Source of the DNA: Speluncibacter jeojiensis | GTDB taxonomy: Bacteria; Actinomycetota; Actinomycetes; Mycobacteriales; Mycobacteriaceae | NCBI RefSeq assembly: GCF_029589495.1 | Contig: NZ_JAAIVF010000005.1 | Location: forward strand, 62,001-126,000 | Direction: 5' to 3' | DNA length: 64,000 nt | In this document: positions 25,901-36,782 of the stretch, piece by piece | How the letters are laid out: every line of letters begins with the position of its first letter | Numbering within the stretch: position 1 is the first letter of the stretch | Notes under the pieces: generated by a model | The model's input: only the letters and a program-made list of their open reading frames with translations | What the model was told of the DNA's origin: nothing | Database searches by the model: none | Translations under genes and position numbers: made by a program

Positions 25901-27166
25901 GTGCGCGTACTCGTCATCGGATCCGGTGCCCGTGAACATGCCCTGCTATTGGCGCTGAGCCGGGACCCGTCGGTCACCGGCCTGTTCTGCGCGCCCGGCA
26001 ACGCCGGTACCGCGCGGCTCGCCGAGCAGCATCAGGTCGACGTCGCCTCCGGCCCGGCCGTGGTGGCGCTGTCCCGCGATGTCGCTGCGGATCTCGTCGT
26101 CATCGGCCCCGAGGTGCCGCTGGTGGTCGGCGTGGCCGACGCCGTGCGCGCAGCCGGGATCGCCTGCTTCGGGCCGTCCGCGGCGGCCGCCCGGATCGAG
26201 GGCTCCAAGGCGTTCGCCAAGGACGTGATGGCCGCAGCCGGCGTGCGCACCGCGCACAGCGAGGTCGTCGACAACCCCGCCGAGCTCGATGCCGCGCTCG
26301 ACCGCTTCGGCCCCAACTGGGTCGTCAAGGACGACGGCCTGGCCGCCGGCAAGGGCGTCGTCGTCACCACCGATCGCAGCGCTGCGCGCGACCACGCCGC
26401 CGAGCTGCTCGAGAACGGCCATCCGGTACTGCTGGAGTCCTTCCTCGACGGTCCCGAGGTGTCGCTGTTCTGCCTGGTCGACGGCGAGACGGTGGTGCCG
26501 CTGCTGCCGGCGCAGGACCACAAGCGCGTCGGCGACGGCGACGCCGGACCGAACACCGGTGGCATGGGCGCGTACACGCCGCTGCCGTGGCTGCCGTACG
26601 CGACGGTGCAGCAGATCGTGGACGAGGTCGTGCAGCCGGTGGCGACCGAGATGTCCCGCCGCGGCTGTCCGTTCAGCGGCCTGCTCTACGCGGGCCTGGC
26701 GATCGGACAGAACGGCCCGGCGGTCGTCGAGTTCAACTGCCGCTTCGGCGATCCCGAGACCCAGGCGGTGCTCGCGCTGCTGGAGTCGCCGCTCGGCGAA
26801 CTGCTCAAGGCCACCGCGACCGGCACGCTCGCCGATGCGGAGCCGCTGCGCTGGCAGGACGGCGCGGCCGTGACCGTCGTGCTGGCCGCCGAGAACTACC
26901 CGGGCCGGCCCCGGCTGGGCGACGTGATCACCGGCGCCGACGCCGAGGGCGTGCTGCACGCCGGTACGACGCGAAACGACGAGGGGGCGTTGGTGTCCGC
27001 GGGCGGCCGGGTGCTCAGCGTCGTCGGGACCGGCACCGATCTGGCGGCTGCGCGGGCCCAGGCCTACGAGCGTCTGGCCGGGATCAAGCTGCCCGGTGGA
27101 CACTTCCGTAGCGACATCGGTCTGGCCGCCGAGCAGGGCCGGATCAGCATCGCTGCACAGGGGTGA
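25901..27166 (+). CDS. purD: Phosphoribosylamine-glycine ligase
   Basis: 421 residues from GTG. Second step of de novo purine synthesis (ATP + phosphoribosylamine + glycine to GAR). N-terminal [13 protein letters not shown], the ATP-grasp part (about 100-320) with [29 protein letters not shown] (ATP lysines), [21 protein letters not shown] (the strongest PurD signature) and [14 protein letters not shown] (metal-binding Glu/Asn). The start is placed directly after a TAGTCT -10 box, implying a leaderless mRNA. Its stop overlaps the PhzF-like gene (GTGA). Confidence 0.97.
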   Translation: MRVLVIGSGAREHALLLALSRDPSVTGLFCAPGNAGTARLAEQHQVDVASGPAVVALSRDVAADLVVIGPEVPLVVGVADAVRAAGIACFGPSAAAARIEGSKAFAKDVMAAAGVRTAHSEVVDNPAELDAALDRFGPNWVVKDDGLAAGKGVVVTTDRSAARDHAAELLENGHPVLLESFLDGPEVSLFCLVDGETVVPLLPAQDHKRVGDGDAGPNTGGMGAYTPLPWLPYATVQQIVDEVVQPVATEMSRRGCPFSGLLYAGLAIGQNGPAVVEFNCRFGDPETQAVLALLESPLGELLKATATGTLADAEPLRWQDGAAVTVVLAAENYPGRPRLGDVITGADAEGVLHAGTTRNDEGALVSAGGRVLSVVGTGTDLAAARAQAYERLAGIKLPGGHFRSDIGLAAEQGRISIAAQG

Positions 27167-28044
27167 ACACCACGTCCTCGAAGCATCTCCCGTCGACGAC
27201 CGTGCCGATCATCCAGATCGACGCGTTCGCCGACGCGCTCTTCGAGGGCAATCCGGCCGCGGTCATGCCGCTGCCGCACTGGCCCGCGGACGAGTTGCTG
27301 CAGCGGATCGCCGCCGAGAAAAACCTGTCCGAGACCGCCTTCGTCGTCGCCGCACTGCCCGAGGGCGTCGAGGCCCCCGAACCGGGCTGTCCCGCTTACC
27401 ACCTGCGCTGGTTCACGCCCGCGATCGAGGTCGACCTGTGCGGGCATGCGACGCTCGCCGCCGCGTCGTACCTGCTGGACAGCGTGCATCCGGACGCAAC
27501 CCGGGTGCAGCTGTGGACCCGCAGCGGATGGCTGCACGTCGACCGTGCCGGCGAGGGTGGACCGCACGGCGGGTTCACGATGGACCTGCCGGCGGTCCCG
27601 TTGGCGGTCACCGACATCGACCCGGTGGTGACGGCCGCCCTGGGAGCCTCCGCCACCGAGGCCTATGCGGGCATGGACCTGGTGTACGTCCTCGAGGACG
27701 CGGCCACGGTGCGTGAGCTGGCACCGGACCTGGCGGTGCTCGCCGGGCTCGACACCCGGGGCGTCGTGGTCACGGCGGGCGGTCGAGGAAGCGAATTCGA
27801 CTTCGTCTGCCGGTGGTTCGGCTCGCGCGCAGGGGTTTCCGAAGACCCGGTCACGGGTTCCGCGTTCGCCCAGATCGCGCCGCTGTGGGCGCAACGATCG
27901 GGCAAGGCCGAGCTGGTCGGCCGGCAGCTGTCCGCACGCGGCGGCACCGTGCGCTGCCGCGTGGTCGACGGGGCGCGAGTGGAGCTGACCGGCAACTGCA
28001 TCCGCTTCTCCGAGGGCGTGGCGGCGGTCCCGGGCCTGACCTGA
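27163..28044 (+). CDS. PhzF-family isomerase/epimerase-like protein
   Basis: 293 residues, GTG start overlapping the purD stop. PhzF fold (two DAP-epimerase-like halves): [20 protein letters not shown] at the N-terminus, catalytic Glu in [11 protein letters not shown] (about residue 52), [21 protein letters not shown] in the first half, and the second half [34 protein letters not shown]. The family includes PhzF of phenazine synthesis but most members, like this one, stand alone with unknown small-molecule substrates; no other phenazine genes are present. Co-translated with purD. Confidence 0.9.
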   Translation: MNTTSSKHLPSTTVPIIQIDAFADALFEGNPAAVMPLPHWPADELLQRIAAEKNLSETAFVVAALPEGVEAPEPGCPAYHLRWFTPAIEVDLCGHATLAAASYLLDSVHPDATRVQLWTRSGWLHVDRAGEGGPHGGFTMDLPAVPLAVTDIDPVVTAALGASATEAYAGMDLVYVLEDAATVRELAPDLAVLAGLDTRGVVVTAGGRGSEFDFVCRWFGSRAGVSEDPVTGSAFAQIAPLWAQRSGKAELVGRQLSARGGTVRCRVVDGARVELTGNCIRFSEGVAAVPGLT

Positions 28045-28063
28045 CCGGTCGGACAACAAGTGT

Positions 28064-28114
28064 GGTTTGTCGTCGAAACCCGATGTGCGTCAAAGGAAAC
28101 CGCCTGAACGGTTT
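28064..28114 (+). promoter_or_regulatory. Two palindromes upstream of cholesterol oxidase
   Basis: GGTTT-gtcgtcg-AAACC starting at about 28064 and AAACCG-cctgaa-CGGTTT (28097-28114) are both perfect inverted repeats with the same AAACC/GGTTT half-site. Twin sites in the 217-base gap before the gene suggest binding of a dimeric regulator. They do not match the KstR half-site (AAC-nn-GTT). Confidence 0.4.
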
Positions 28115-28216
28115 GTTTACGGATTCAACTAGTGGTATCGCACGGTTTGGCCCCGCCGACCCAGTGACCGGGAACAGTACCGGCCGGTAGCCGACGGCGC
28201 GACGCCTTCACGCGCC

Positions 28217-29910
<1,694 letters not shown>

Positions 29911-29920
29911 CGTTCGCACG

Positions 29921-29953
29921 CCGCGGTGGTCGGGCAGTTCCCGACCACCGCGG
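29921..29953. terminator. Terminator after cholesterol oxidase
   Basis: Perfect 14-bp stem CCGCGGTGGTCGGG / CCCGACCACCGCGG with a 5-base loop, 10 bases after the stop. No T-run follows, as is usual in actinomycetes. Confidence 0.85.
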
Positions 29954-29977
29954 CCTTCGCATGCATCCGCGCATCCA

Positions 29978-29991
29978 ATACACCGCTGTAT
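29978..29991. promoter_or_regulatory. Candidate operator of the TetR gene
   Basis: ATACA-ccgc-TGTAT, a perfect inverted repeat 42 bases before the TetR ATG; suited to autoregulation by the downstream repressor. Confidence 0.4.
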
Positions 29992-30032
29992 CGTGTAGTC
30001 GGCAGTGCAGGCAGCGCGGAGGTGAGTGGACG

Positions 30033-30698
30033 ATGACGCCGAGAACCGACCAGCCCGGGGCCAAGCGGGTCACCCGCCGTCGCGCCGAGACCCGGCAGCG
30101 TCTGCTCGACGCCGCGCTGGACGTGTTCGCCGACAACGGTTTCGGCAGGTCCACCGTCGAGCAGGTCTGTGAGCGCGGCGGCTACACGCGCGGCGCCTTC
30201 TACTCGAACTTCGCCTCGCTCGACGAGATGTTCCTGGCCATGTGGGAGCAGCGCTCCCGGCAACTTGTGGAGGACTTCACCGCCGCCGCAGACCGCGTCG
30301 CCGCAGCCGGCGCCGCCGCCCAGGCGGACGACATGCTCGCCGCCGTGACCACGCAGATGGCCGACGCCGTGCCGGTCGACGACCGCTGGTATCGCGTCAA
30401 TGCGGAGTTCACCGCGCACGCGCTGCGCACACCCTCGCTCAAGAAGGCGCTCGCGGCCCGCGAGCAGGCGATCACCGCTGCGCTGGTGCAGGTGGTGCGG
30501 CGCCTGCTGGCCGCGGGCGGGCGCCGCATCCTCGGCGACCCGGCGGATCTCGGTCGGGCACTGGTCGCCGTGCACGACGGCACGAGCGTGCAATGTCTCG
30601 TCGAACCCGACGACGCGCGGGTGTGGGACTTGCGGCGGGACCTGTTCGTCCGGGTTCTCACGTCGTACAGCGAACCGGTGGAAGGGGATCGGGAGTGA
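30033..30698 (+). CDS. TetR-family repressor next to steroid flavoprotein
   Basis: 221 residues from ATG 30033 with ribosome site ggaggtgag. N-terminal helix-turn-helix (about 17-62): RQRLLDAALDVFADNGFGRSTVEQVCERGGYTRGAFYSNFASLDEMF, where the Y-T-R-G-A-F-Y-S-N-F recognition helix is typical. The C-terminal ligand domain is Ala-rich. Its GTGA overlap with the flavoprotein gene suggests it controls that gene; the ATACA/TGTAT palindrome upstream is its likely operator. Ligand is unknown but a steroid or its CoA ester would fit context. Confidence 0.88.
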   Translation: MTPRTDQPGAKRVTRRRAETRQRLLDAALDVFADNGFGRSTVEQVCERGGYTRGAFYSNFASLDEMFLAMWEQRSRQLVEDFTAAADRVAAAGAAAQADDMLAAVTTQMADAVPVDDRWYRVNAEFTAHALRTPSLKKALAAREQAITAALVQVVRRLLAAGGRRILGDPADLGRALVAVHDGTSVQCLVEPDDARVWDLRRDLFVRVLTSYSEPVEGDRE

Positions 30699-32350
30699 AG
30701 GTCGATGCGGAGGTCATCGTCGTCGGAGCGGGTCTGGCCGGTCTGGTCGCCACCCACGAATTGACCGCGGCCGGACGCCGGGTTCTGGTGGTGGACCAGG
30801 AGAACCCGGCGAACGTCGGCGGCCAGGCGTTCTGGTCGCTTGGCGGGCTGTTCCTGGTGGACAGCCCCGAGCAGCGGCGGATGGGCGTCAAGGACTCCTA
30901 CGACCTGGCCATGCAGGACTGGCTCGGCAGCGCCGGCTTCGACCGCGACCGCGAGGACCTCTGGCCGCGCCGATGGGCGCAGGCCTATGTGGAATTCGCG
31001 GCGGGCGAGAAGCGACGCTACCTGCACGACCTCGGACTTCGCGTCATGCCGACGGTGGGCTGGGCCGAACGCGGTGCGGGAGCGGCTCTGGGACACGGCA
31101 ACTCGGTGCCGCGCTTCCACATCACCTGGGGCACCGGGCCGGGGGTGGTCGAGGTGTTCCTGCGAAGGGTGCGCGATGCCGAGCGGCGTGGTCTGGTCAG
31201 GTTCGCGCACCGGCACCAGGTGGACGAGCTGGTGGTCGACGGTGGCGCGGTCACCGGTGTGCGCGGCACGGTGCTCGAGCAGTCCGACGCGGCCCGCGGC
31301 GTCGCCAGTTCACGGAAGGCCGTGGGGGAGTTCGAGTTCACGGCGCAGGCGGTGGTCGTGACGTCGGGCGGCATCGGCGGCGACTACGAACTGGTGAAGA
31401 GAAACTGGCCGGCGCGGCTGGGGACGCCGCCCGCGCACATGCTCACGGGCGTACCGGCCCACGTCGACGGGCGGATGCTCGGGATCGCCGAGGCGGCCGG
31501 CGGCAGCATCGTCAACCGCGACCGCATGTGGCACTACACCGAGGGCATCACCAACTGGGATCCGATCTGGCCCGGCCACGGCATCCGGATCATCCCCGGG
31601 CCGTCGTCGATGTGGTTCGACGCCGCCGGGACACGCCTGCCGTCGCCGAACTTCCCCGGATTCGACACCCTCGGCACCTTCGAGCACATCCTGCGCACCG
31701 GCCACGAGTACACCTGGTTCGTGCTCGACCAGCAGATCATCGAGAAGGAGTTCGCACTCTCCGGATCCGAACAGAACCCGGACTTCACCAACCGGGACCT
31801 CAAGCTGCTGCTGCAGCGAGTCAAGAAGGGTGCGCCCGGGCCGATCGAGGCGTTCAAGCGCCACGGGGTCGACTTCGTCGTGAAGGACAACCTGCGGGAT
31901 CTGGTCGACGGGATGAACGCGCTGACCGATGAGCCGCTGCTGCGTTTCGAGGACATCGAGCGCGAACTGATCGCGCGCGACCGCGAGGTTCGCAACAACT
32001 ACAGCAAGGACTTCCAGGTCGCGCAGATCCGCGCGGCGCGACAGTATCTGAGCGACAAGATCGTTCGAGTGGCCAAGCCGCACCGCATCCTCGATTCGCG
32101 CAACGGCCCGCTGATCGCGGTCAAGCTGCACCTGCTCACCCGCAAGACGCTCGGTGGTCTGGAGACCGACCTCGATTCGCAGGTGATCCGCCCCGACGGC
32201 ACACCGTTCGACGGACTGTACGCGGCCGGTGAAGTGGCCGGGTTCGGCGGCGGCGGCGTGCACGGCTATCGGGCGCTGGAGGGCACGTTCCTGGGCGGAT
32301 GCATCTTCTCGGGCCGCGCCGCCGGGCGGGCGCTGGCGCGCCGGCTCTGA
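30695..32350 (+). CDS. FAD-dependent dehydrogenase, KstD/fumarate reductase family (Rv0785-like)
   Basis: 551 residues, GTG start overlapping the TetR stop. Rossmann FAD site VVGAGLAGLVATHELTAAGRRVLVVDQE at the very N-terminus, a substrate domain in the middle (TGVPAHVDGRMLGIAEAAGGSIVN), and the C-terminal FAD motif FDGLYAAGEVAGFGGGGVHG followed by LEGTFLGGCIFSGRAAG. Length and order fit the flavoprotein called Rv0785 in M. tuberculosis, also in the purine/phoPR region. The family includes 3-ketosteroid dehydrogenases, but the catalytic tyrosines of KstD cannot be assigned here, so substrate is open. Confidence 0.85.
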   Translation: MKVDAEVIVVGAGLAGLVATHELTAAGRRVLVVDQENPANVGGQAFWSLGGLFLVDSPEQRRMGVKDSYDLAMQDWLGSAGFDRDREDLWPRRWAQAYVEFAAGEKRRYLHDLGLRVMPTVGWAERGAGAALGHGNSVPRFHITWGTGPGVVEVFLRRVRDAERRGLVRFAHRHQVDELVVDGGAVTGVRGTVLEQSDAARGVASSRKAVGEFEFTAQAVVVTSGGIGGDYELVKRNWPARLGTPPAHMLTGVPAHVDGRMLGIAEAAGGSIVNRDRMWHYTEGITNWDPIWPGHGIRIIPGPSSMWFDAAGTRLPSPNFPGFDTLGTFEHILRTGHEYTWFVLDQQIIEKEFALSGSEQNPDFTNRDLKLLLQRVKKGAPGPIEAFKRHGVDFVVKDNLRDLVDGMNALTDEPLLRFEDIERELIARDREVRNNYSKDFQVAQIRAARQYLSDKIVRVAKPHRILDSRNGPLIAVKLHLLTRKTLGGLETDLDSQVIRPDGTPFDGLYAAGEVAGFGGGGVHGYRALEGTFLGGCIFSGRAAGRALARRL

Positions 32351-32403
32351 GGGTGCCGTGATCGACTCGCCCCGGCGCCGGGGCGGGCGCTAGCGTCGAG
32401 GTC

Positions 32404-33564
32404 ATGAGAACCGAGTCGTCCCGCGCGCGCATCGCCCCCTTCCACGTGATGGACGTGTGGAAAGCGGCGGCGCAGCGGCAACGACTCCACGGCGACGTGA
32501 TCACGCTCGCGGCCGGACAGCCGTCGACCTCGGCGCCCGCCCCGGTGCTCGCCGCGGCCCGGGCGGCGCTGGACTCGCACCTGCTCGGTTACACCGAGAC
32601 CCTCGGCATCCCCGCGCTGCGCGAGGCAATCGCGCAGTACCACAGCGACGAGTCGGGCGTGCCGGTCGATGCCGACGACGTGGTCGTCACCACCGGGTCC
32701 TCGGGCGCGTTCACCCTGATCTTCCTGGCCGCGTTCGAGGCCGGGGACACGGTGGCGGTCGCGCGGCCGGGCTATCCGGCGTACCGCAACACCCTTGCGG
32801 CGCTGGGCTGCCGGGTGCTCGAACTCGACTGCGGCCCGGACACCCGGTACCAGCCGACGGTGGCGATGCTCGAGGCGCTCGACCGGCCGCCCGCCGGCCT
32901 GATCGTCGCCAGCCCGGCCAACCCCACCGGTACGGTCATCGCGGCGGACGAACTGGCGGCGCTCGCGCACTGGTGCACGGAGCACGGCACGCTGCTGATC
33001 TCCGACGAGATCTACCACAGTATCGCCTTCGGCGACACGGTCACCGCGAGCGCGCGGGCGATCACCGACGACGCGGTGGTCGTCGGGTCGGTGTCCAAGT
33101 ACTTCTCGATGACCGGATGGCGGCTCGGGTGGATGCTGGTGCCGCGGTCGCTGCACCGGGCGGTCGAGCGGCTGGCGTCGAACATGACCGTGTGTCCGCC
33201 CGCGATCTCCCAGATCGCCGCGGTCGAGGCCTTCACGGCCGAGTCTCGGACCGAACTCGACTCGCACGTGCGCCGGTATGCAGTCAACCGGGATCTGCTG
33301 TTGGCCGGTCTGCCCCGGCTCGGCGTCACCGAGGTCGCGCCCGCGGACGGGGCCTTCTACGTCTACGCCGGCATCGGGCACCTGACCGACGATTCGACCG
33401 CATGGTGTGCGGATATGTTGTCCCGCACCGGTGTTGCGCTGGCCCCGGGTATCGACTTCGACACCGTGCACGGCAGCACGACGGTGCGGATGTGCTTCGC
33501 GGGTGCGACCGATGAGGTGGAGACGGCACTGAATCGGCTCGCGTCGGGGATCATGGACCGGTGA
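32404..33564 (+). CDS. Class I/II PLP-dependent aminotransferase
   Basis: 386 residues. Fold-type I aminotransferase: substrate loop ITLAAGQPSTSAP, VTTGSSGAFTLIFLAAF (phosphate-binding), ASPANPTGTVI (Asn of the N-P-T-G), SDEIYHSIAFG (Asp/Tyr to the cofactor), PLP Lys in VGSVSKYFSMTGWRLGWM (about 225) and the carboxylate-binding Arg in STTVRMCFAG. The branch is that of aspartate/aromatic aminotransferase-like enzymes; exact substrate not deducible. It follows the flavoprotein by 53 bases and overlaps the next TetR gene by GTGA. Confidence 0.88.
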   Translation: MRTESSRARIAPFHVMDVWKAAAQRQRLHGDVITLAAGQPSTSAPAPVLAAARAALDSHLLGYTETLGIPALREAIAQYHSDESGVPVDADDVVVTTGSSGAFTLIFLAAFEAGDTVAVARPGYPAYRNTLAALGCRVLELDCGPDTRYQPTVAMLEALDRPPAGLIVASPANPTGTVIAADELAALAHWCTEHGTLLISDEIYHSIAFGDTVTASARAITDDAVVVGSVSKYFSMTGWRLGWMLVPRSLHRAVERLASNMTVCPPAISQIAAVEAFTAESRTELDSHVRRYAVNRDLLLAGLPRLGVTEVAPADGAFYVYAGIGHLTDDSTAWCADMLSRTGVALAPGIDFDTVHGSTTVRMCFAGATDEVETALNRLASGIMDR

Positions 33565-34163
33565 GTGCGACAACGACATCGAAGGGCGAGCGGCGCCGCC
33601 GACAACTGATCGAAGCCGCGGCGGAATTGTTGCGCGAGGGAGGTTTCGAGGCGGTCCGGCATCGCGCTGTGGCCGAACGTGCCGGGGTTCCGCTGGCGTC
33701 GACCACCTACTACTTCGACTCGCTCGACGACCTGATCGCCGGAGCGGTGGAATCGAGTGCGGTCGCCGAACTGGCCGCGATCCGGGATCAGGTGGACTCG
33801 GTTTCCCGCCGGCGTCGCGGCGCGCGTGCCACCGTCGATCTGATCGTCACGGCGCTGATCGGCGCCGACGACGACCCGGACCGTGAGCCGATCGTCGCCC
33901 GGTGCGAACGCCTCGCGGCCAGCGCGCGCTATCCCGAAGTGCTTGCGGTGCATGCCCGTCTGGCCTCGCAGTTCCTCGACCTGATGGCCGACGTCATCCG
34001 CCGGTCGGGTCGCCGCGCGAGCCGGGAGGACCTGCGCAACCTGTTGCGTTTGGCGCAGGGGACCATGCTCGGCTCGATGATCGAAGCGGATGCGCACCCG
34101 CGCGAGTCTGTCCGGGACGCCTTGCTCTCGGTCATCGACGTGCTCGCCCCGCCGGTGGGGTAG
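33561..34163 (+). CDS. TetR-family regulator
   Basis: 200 residues, GTG start in GTGA overlap with the aminotransferase. HTH (about 10-58): RRRQLIEAAAELLREGGFEAVRHRAVAERAGVPLASTTYYFDSLDDLI, then an all-helical effector domain ending DVLAPPVG. A TetR gene (Rv0775) lies close to purB in M. tuberculosis, in agreement with this position. Probably represses its own operon or the aminotransferase; no palindrome clear enough to assign was seen. Confidence 0.86.
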   Translation: MSATTTSKGERRRRQLIEAAAELLREGGFEAVRHRAVAERAGVPLASTTYYFDSLDDLIAGAVESSAVAELAAIRDQVDSVSRRRRGARATVDLIVTALIGADDDPDREPIVARCERLAASARYPEVLAVHARLASQFLDLMADVIRRSGRRASREDLRNLLRLAQGTMLGSMIEADAHPRESVRDALLSVIDVLAPPVG

Positions 34164-34209
34164 TGGCGGGTTGCCGGGTTGCCGGACTGCCGGACCGCCG
34201 AACGACGAC

Positions 34210-34239
34210 GAGGCCCGACCGCTGCGGCGGCCGGGCCTC
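34210..34239. terminator. Bidirectional terminator, TetR gene versus secreted protein
   Basis: GAGGCCCG / CGGGCCTC outer stem with inner CCGC/GCGG, then ctccctaaaa. Between two convergent genes. Confidence 0.8.
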
Positions 34240-34257
34240 GCTCCCTAAAAGTCGTTG

Positions 34258-35028
34258 CTAGCTGCCGGTCTGGTCCTTGATGACCTGGTCGATGATCCCG
34301 GCGAAGAAGCCCGACGGGTCGTTGATCGCGGACGATCCGGGGATCGGCGCGAACCCGTCGGCGGAGCCGAAGCCGAGTGCGGTCGACCCGGTACCGCTCG
34401 CCTCGCCCGGGCTGGAGTTGCGGACCGTGGTGAACACGCCCATCGGGTTCATGATCTGGCTGGTCGAGAACAGGTTCACGTCGAACGTGACGCCGCTGTC
34501 GTAGGTCTTGCCGATCTGCGCGTTCTGCGGCACGTAGTAGCTCACGCTCAGCGTCAGCGCCTTGTTGCTGATCGGCGAGATCAGCCACCCGCCGGAGTTC
34601 TGCACCAGGACGGTGCCGTCGTTGTCGAGCGTCACCGGCACCTTCTCGGTCTTCTGCCCGCCGATCGCGTGCCAGGCATCCACGGTCGCCGAGTCGGTGA
34701 CGTACTGGAAACCGGTCGGCGGCACGTCACGGATCCTGGCGATGTAGCGGTCCGGGGTGCCCGTGGTCGTGAACGTCGTCGTGTAGGTGACCTTCTGCCC
34801 CGGCGCGACGAAACCGGCCGACACCGAGCGCTGGACCTTGATGTTGCTGGTCTGCTTGGTGGCGCTGGTGGGCTGGGTGGTCACCTCACCGGGGGTGCTG
34901 GTCGATCCGGTCCCGGGCATCGACGACCCGGCGGCGGAGGCGATGCCGGAGCCGGCGCCGACGGCGGCCAGTGCGAGCGCCGCGGTCGCGACGAGGGTGG
35001 CGGCGCGGCGCGTGACGAGATGGGTCAT
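34258..35028 (-). CDS. Secreted protein of unknown function
   Basis: 256 residues. Signal peptide (about 1-33: TRRAATLVATAALALAAVGA, cleaved near ASA-AG); it carries RR but not a full Tat motif. A Ser/Thr/Gly/Pro linker follows (34-60), then a beta-rich region (about 65-200) resembling an immunoglobulin-like or DUF11-like repeat: QRSVSAGFVAPGQKVTYTTTF, IRDVPPTGFQYVTDSATVD, SNKALTLSVSYYVPQNAQIG. The wording of the sandwich (G..VTYT, GTPDRYIARI) is like actinobacterial surface proteins. I do not recognise a specific family. Preceded by a 15-bp tandem repeat. Confidence 0.78.
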   Translation of the reverse strand: MTHLVTRRAATLVATAALALAAVGAGSGIASAAGSSMPGTGSTSTPGEVTTQPTSATKQTSNIKVQRSVSAGFVAPGQKVTYTTTFTTTGTPDRYIARIRDVPPTGFQYVTDSATVDAWHAIGGQKTEKVPVTLDNDGTVLVQNSGGWLISPISNKALTLSVSYYVPQNAQIGKTYDSGVTFDVNLFSTSQIMNPMGVFTTVRNSSPGEASGTGSTALGFGSADGFAPIPGSSAINDPSGFFAGIIDQVIKDQTGS

Positions 35029-35052
35029 GTGCGGCAGTCCTTGTCAGATGTC

Positions 35053-35112
35053 GAACGGTCAGGGGCTGAACGATCCGGGGTTGAACGGTCCGGGTCGGAG
35101 CGATCCGAAGTT
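35053..35112. repeat. 15-bp tandem repeat, four units, upstream of secreted protein gene
   Basis: gaacggtcaggggct, gaacgatccggggtt, gaacggtccgggtcg, gagcgatccgaagtt, with a decayed fifth unit. It starts 24 bases upstream of the secreted protein gene (minus strand) and so lies in its leader/promoter. Confidence 0.85.
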
Positions 35113-35276
35113 GAACACCGGTCCAGGTGATTGCAGCAGGCAGCGGCCGGAGAGGCGTGCGGATCACGTCGACTTCGTGGGGGTACACAGGCGCTTCTCG
35201 GACTTGTCACAATCGTCCGACAGATAGCCGGCGCCGGTGTGGGACCGCCGAGCGCCGCGGGTCCGAGGTGGTCCCG

Positions 35277-35282
35277 CATAAT
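35277..35282 (+). promoter_or_regulatory. Leaderless -10 box of purB
   Basis: CATAAT with 7 bases to the GTG start; no ribosome site between. Confidence 0.45.
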
Positions 35283-35289
35283 TGATGTC

Positions 35290-36768
35290 GTGCCCGCAGA
35301 GTCAGCCCCCCAGTCACAGTCCGCCTCCGCCCCGCAGGCCGGTGCCAAACCGCGCATCCCGAACGTGCTGGCCGGCCGCTACGCGAGCCCCGAACTGGTC
35401 CGGTTGTGGTCGCCGGAGTACAAGATCGTGCTGGAGCGTCAGCTGTGGCTGGCGGTCCTGCGCGCACAGTCGGAGCTGGGCATCGAGGTCCCGCCGCAGG
35501 CGTTGGCCGACTACGAGCGGGTGCTCGAGCAGGTCGACCTCGACTCCATCGCGGCGCGTGAGCGGGTCACCCGGCACGACGTCAAGGCGCGGATCGAGGA
35601 GTTCAACGCGCTCGCCGGTCACGAGCACATCCACAAGGGGATGACCAGCCGGGACCTGACCGAGAACGTCGAGCAGCTGCAGATCCTGCGTTCGCTCGCG
35701 CACGTACACGCGCGCGGTGTCGCGGTCGCGGCGCGCCTCGCGGACCGGGCCGCCCAATACCAGTCCATGGTGATGGCCGGGCGCAGTCACAACGTCGCCG
35801 CGCAGGCCACCACGCTGGGCAAGCGTTTCGCGTCGGCGGCAAACGAGCTGTTGGTCGCGCAGCAGCGGCTGCGTGAGCTCATCGACCGGTACCCGCTGCG
35901 GGGCATCAAGGGCCCGATGGGCACCTCGCAGGACATGCTCGACCTGCTCGGCGGGGACGCCGCCAAGCTGGACCGGCTCGAGTCGATCGTCGCCGAGCAC
36001 CTGGGCTTTGCGCACGTGCTGACCAGTGTCGGGCAGGTGTACCCGCGGTCGCTCGACCACGACGTTCTCTCCGCGCTGGTCCAGACCGGTGCCGGGCCGT
36101 CGTCGTTCGCGCACACGATCCGGCTGATGGCCGGACACGAGCTGGTCACCGAGGGCTTCCAGCCCGGCCAGGTCGGCAGCTCGGCGATGCCGCACAAGAT
36201 GAACACCCGCTCGTGCGAGCGCGTGAACGGACTGCAGGTCGTGCTGCGCGGCTACGCGTCGATGGCCGCGGAACTGGCCGGCGCGCAGTGGAACGAGGGC
36301 GACGTGTTCTGCTCGGTGGTGCGCCGGGTCGCGCTGCCCGACGCGTTCTTCGCGATCGACGGACAGTTCGAGACGTTCCTGACCGTGCTGGCCGAGTTCG
36401 GCGCCTACCCGGCGGTGATCGCCAACGAGCTGGACCGCTACCTGCCGTTCCTGGCGACGACCCGCATGCTGATGGCCGCGGTCCGCGCCGGCGTGGGCCG
36501 GGAGACCGCACACGAGGTCATCAAGGAGCATGCGGTCGGGGTCGCGCTGGCGATGCGCGAGGAAGGCCGCGAGCCGGATCTGCTGGACCGGCTGGCCGCC
36601 GACGAGCGGTTCCCGCTGGACCGTGCGCAGCTCGACACCGCCCTCGCCGACAAGTCGGCGTTCGTCGGCGCCGCGGAGGCGCAGGTCGCCGACGTGATCG
36701 CGCAGGTGCAGACGCTGGCCGAGCGTTACCCCGACGCGGCGAAGTACACGCCCGGCGCGATCCTGTAG
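35290..36768 (+). CDS. purB: Adenylosuccinate lyase
   Basis: 492 residues from GTG 35290. Catalyses two beta-eliminations: SAICAR to AICAR and adenylosuccinate to AMP. The fumarase/aspartase-superfamily signature GSSAMPHKMNTRSCERV (catalytic Ser loop) is clear, with EHIHKGMTSRDLTEN (His and Thr-Ser of the second conserved region), AGRSHNVAAQATTLGKR and GPMGTSQDM. Length usual. An extra N-terminal stretch (~20 residues, AESAPQSQSASAPQ) is low complexity. A longer upstream frame exists but it runs through the tandem repeat region, and the -10 box seven bases before the GTG decides the start. Confidence 0.96.
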   Translation: MPAESAPQSQSASAPQAGAKPRIPNVLAGRYASPELVRLWSPEYKIVLERQLWLAVLRAQSELGIEVPPQALADYERVLEQVDLDSIAARERVTRHDVKARIEEFNALAGHEHIHKGMTSRDLTENVEQLQILRSLAHVHARGVAVAARLADRAAQYQSMVMAGRSHNVAAQATTLGKRFASAANELLVAQQRLRELIDRYPLRGIKGPMGTSQDMLDLLGGDAAKLDRLESIVAEHLGFAHVLTSVGQVYPRSLDHDVLSALVQTGAGPSSFAHTIRLMAGHELVTEGFQPGQVGSSAMPHKMNTRSCERVNGLQVVLRGYASMAAELAGAQWNEGDVFCSVVRRVALPDAFFAIDGQFETFLTVLAEFGAYPAVIANELDRYLPFLATTRMLMAAVRAGVGRETAHEVIKEHAVGVALAMREEGREPDLLDRLAADERFPLDRAQLDTALADKSAFVGAAEAQVADVIAQVQTLAERYPDAAKYTPGAIL

Positions 36769-36782
36769 CGGTCCGGGGCGGG

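Noticed and set aside
27163-28044. Phenazine biosynthesis gene
   Set aside because: Only the PhzF-like protein is present; no phzA-G neighbours. The family name alone does not support phenazine production.
28097-28114. KstR operator before cholesterol oxidase
   Set aside because: The half-sites AAACCG/CGGTTT are separated by 6 bases and do not give the AAC-nn-GTT core.
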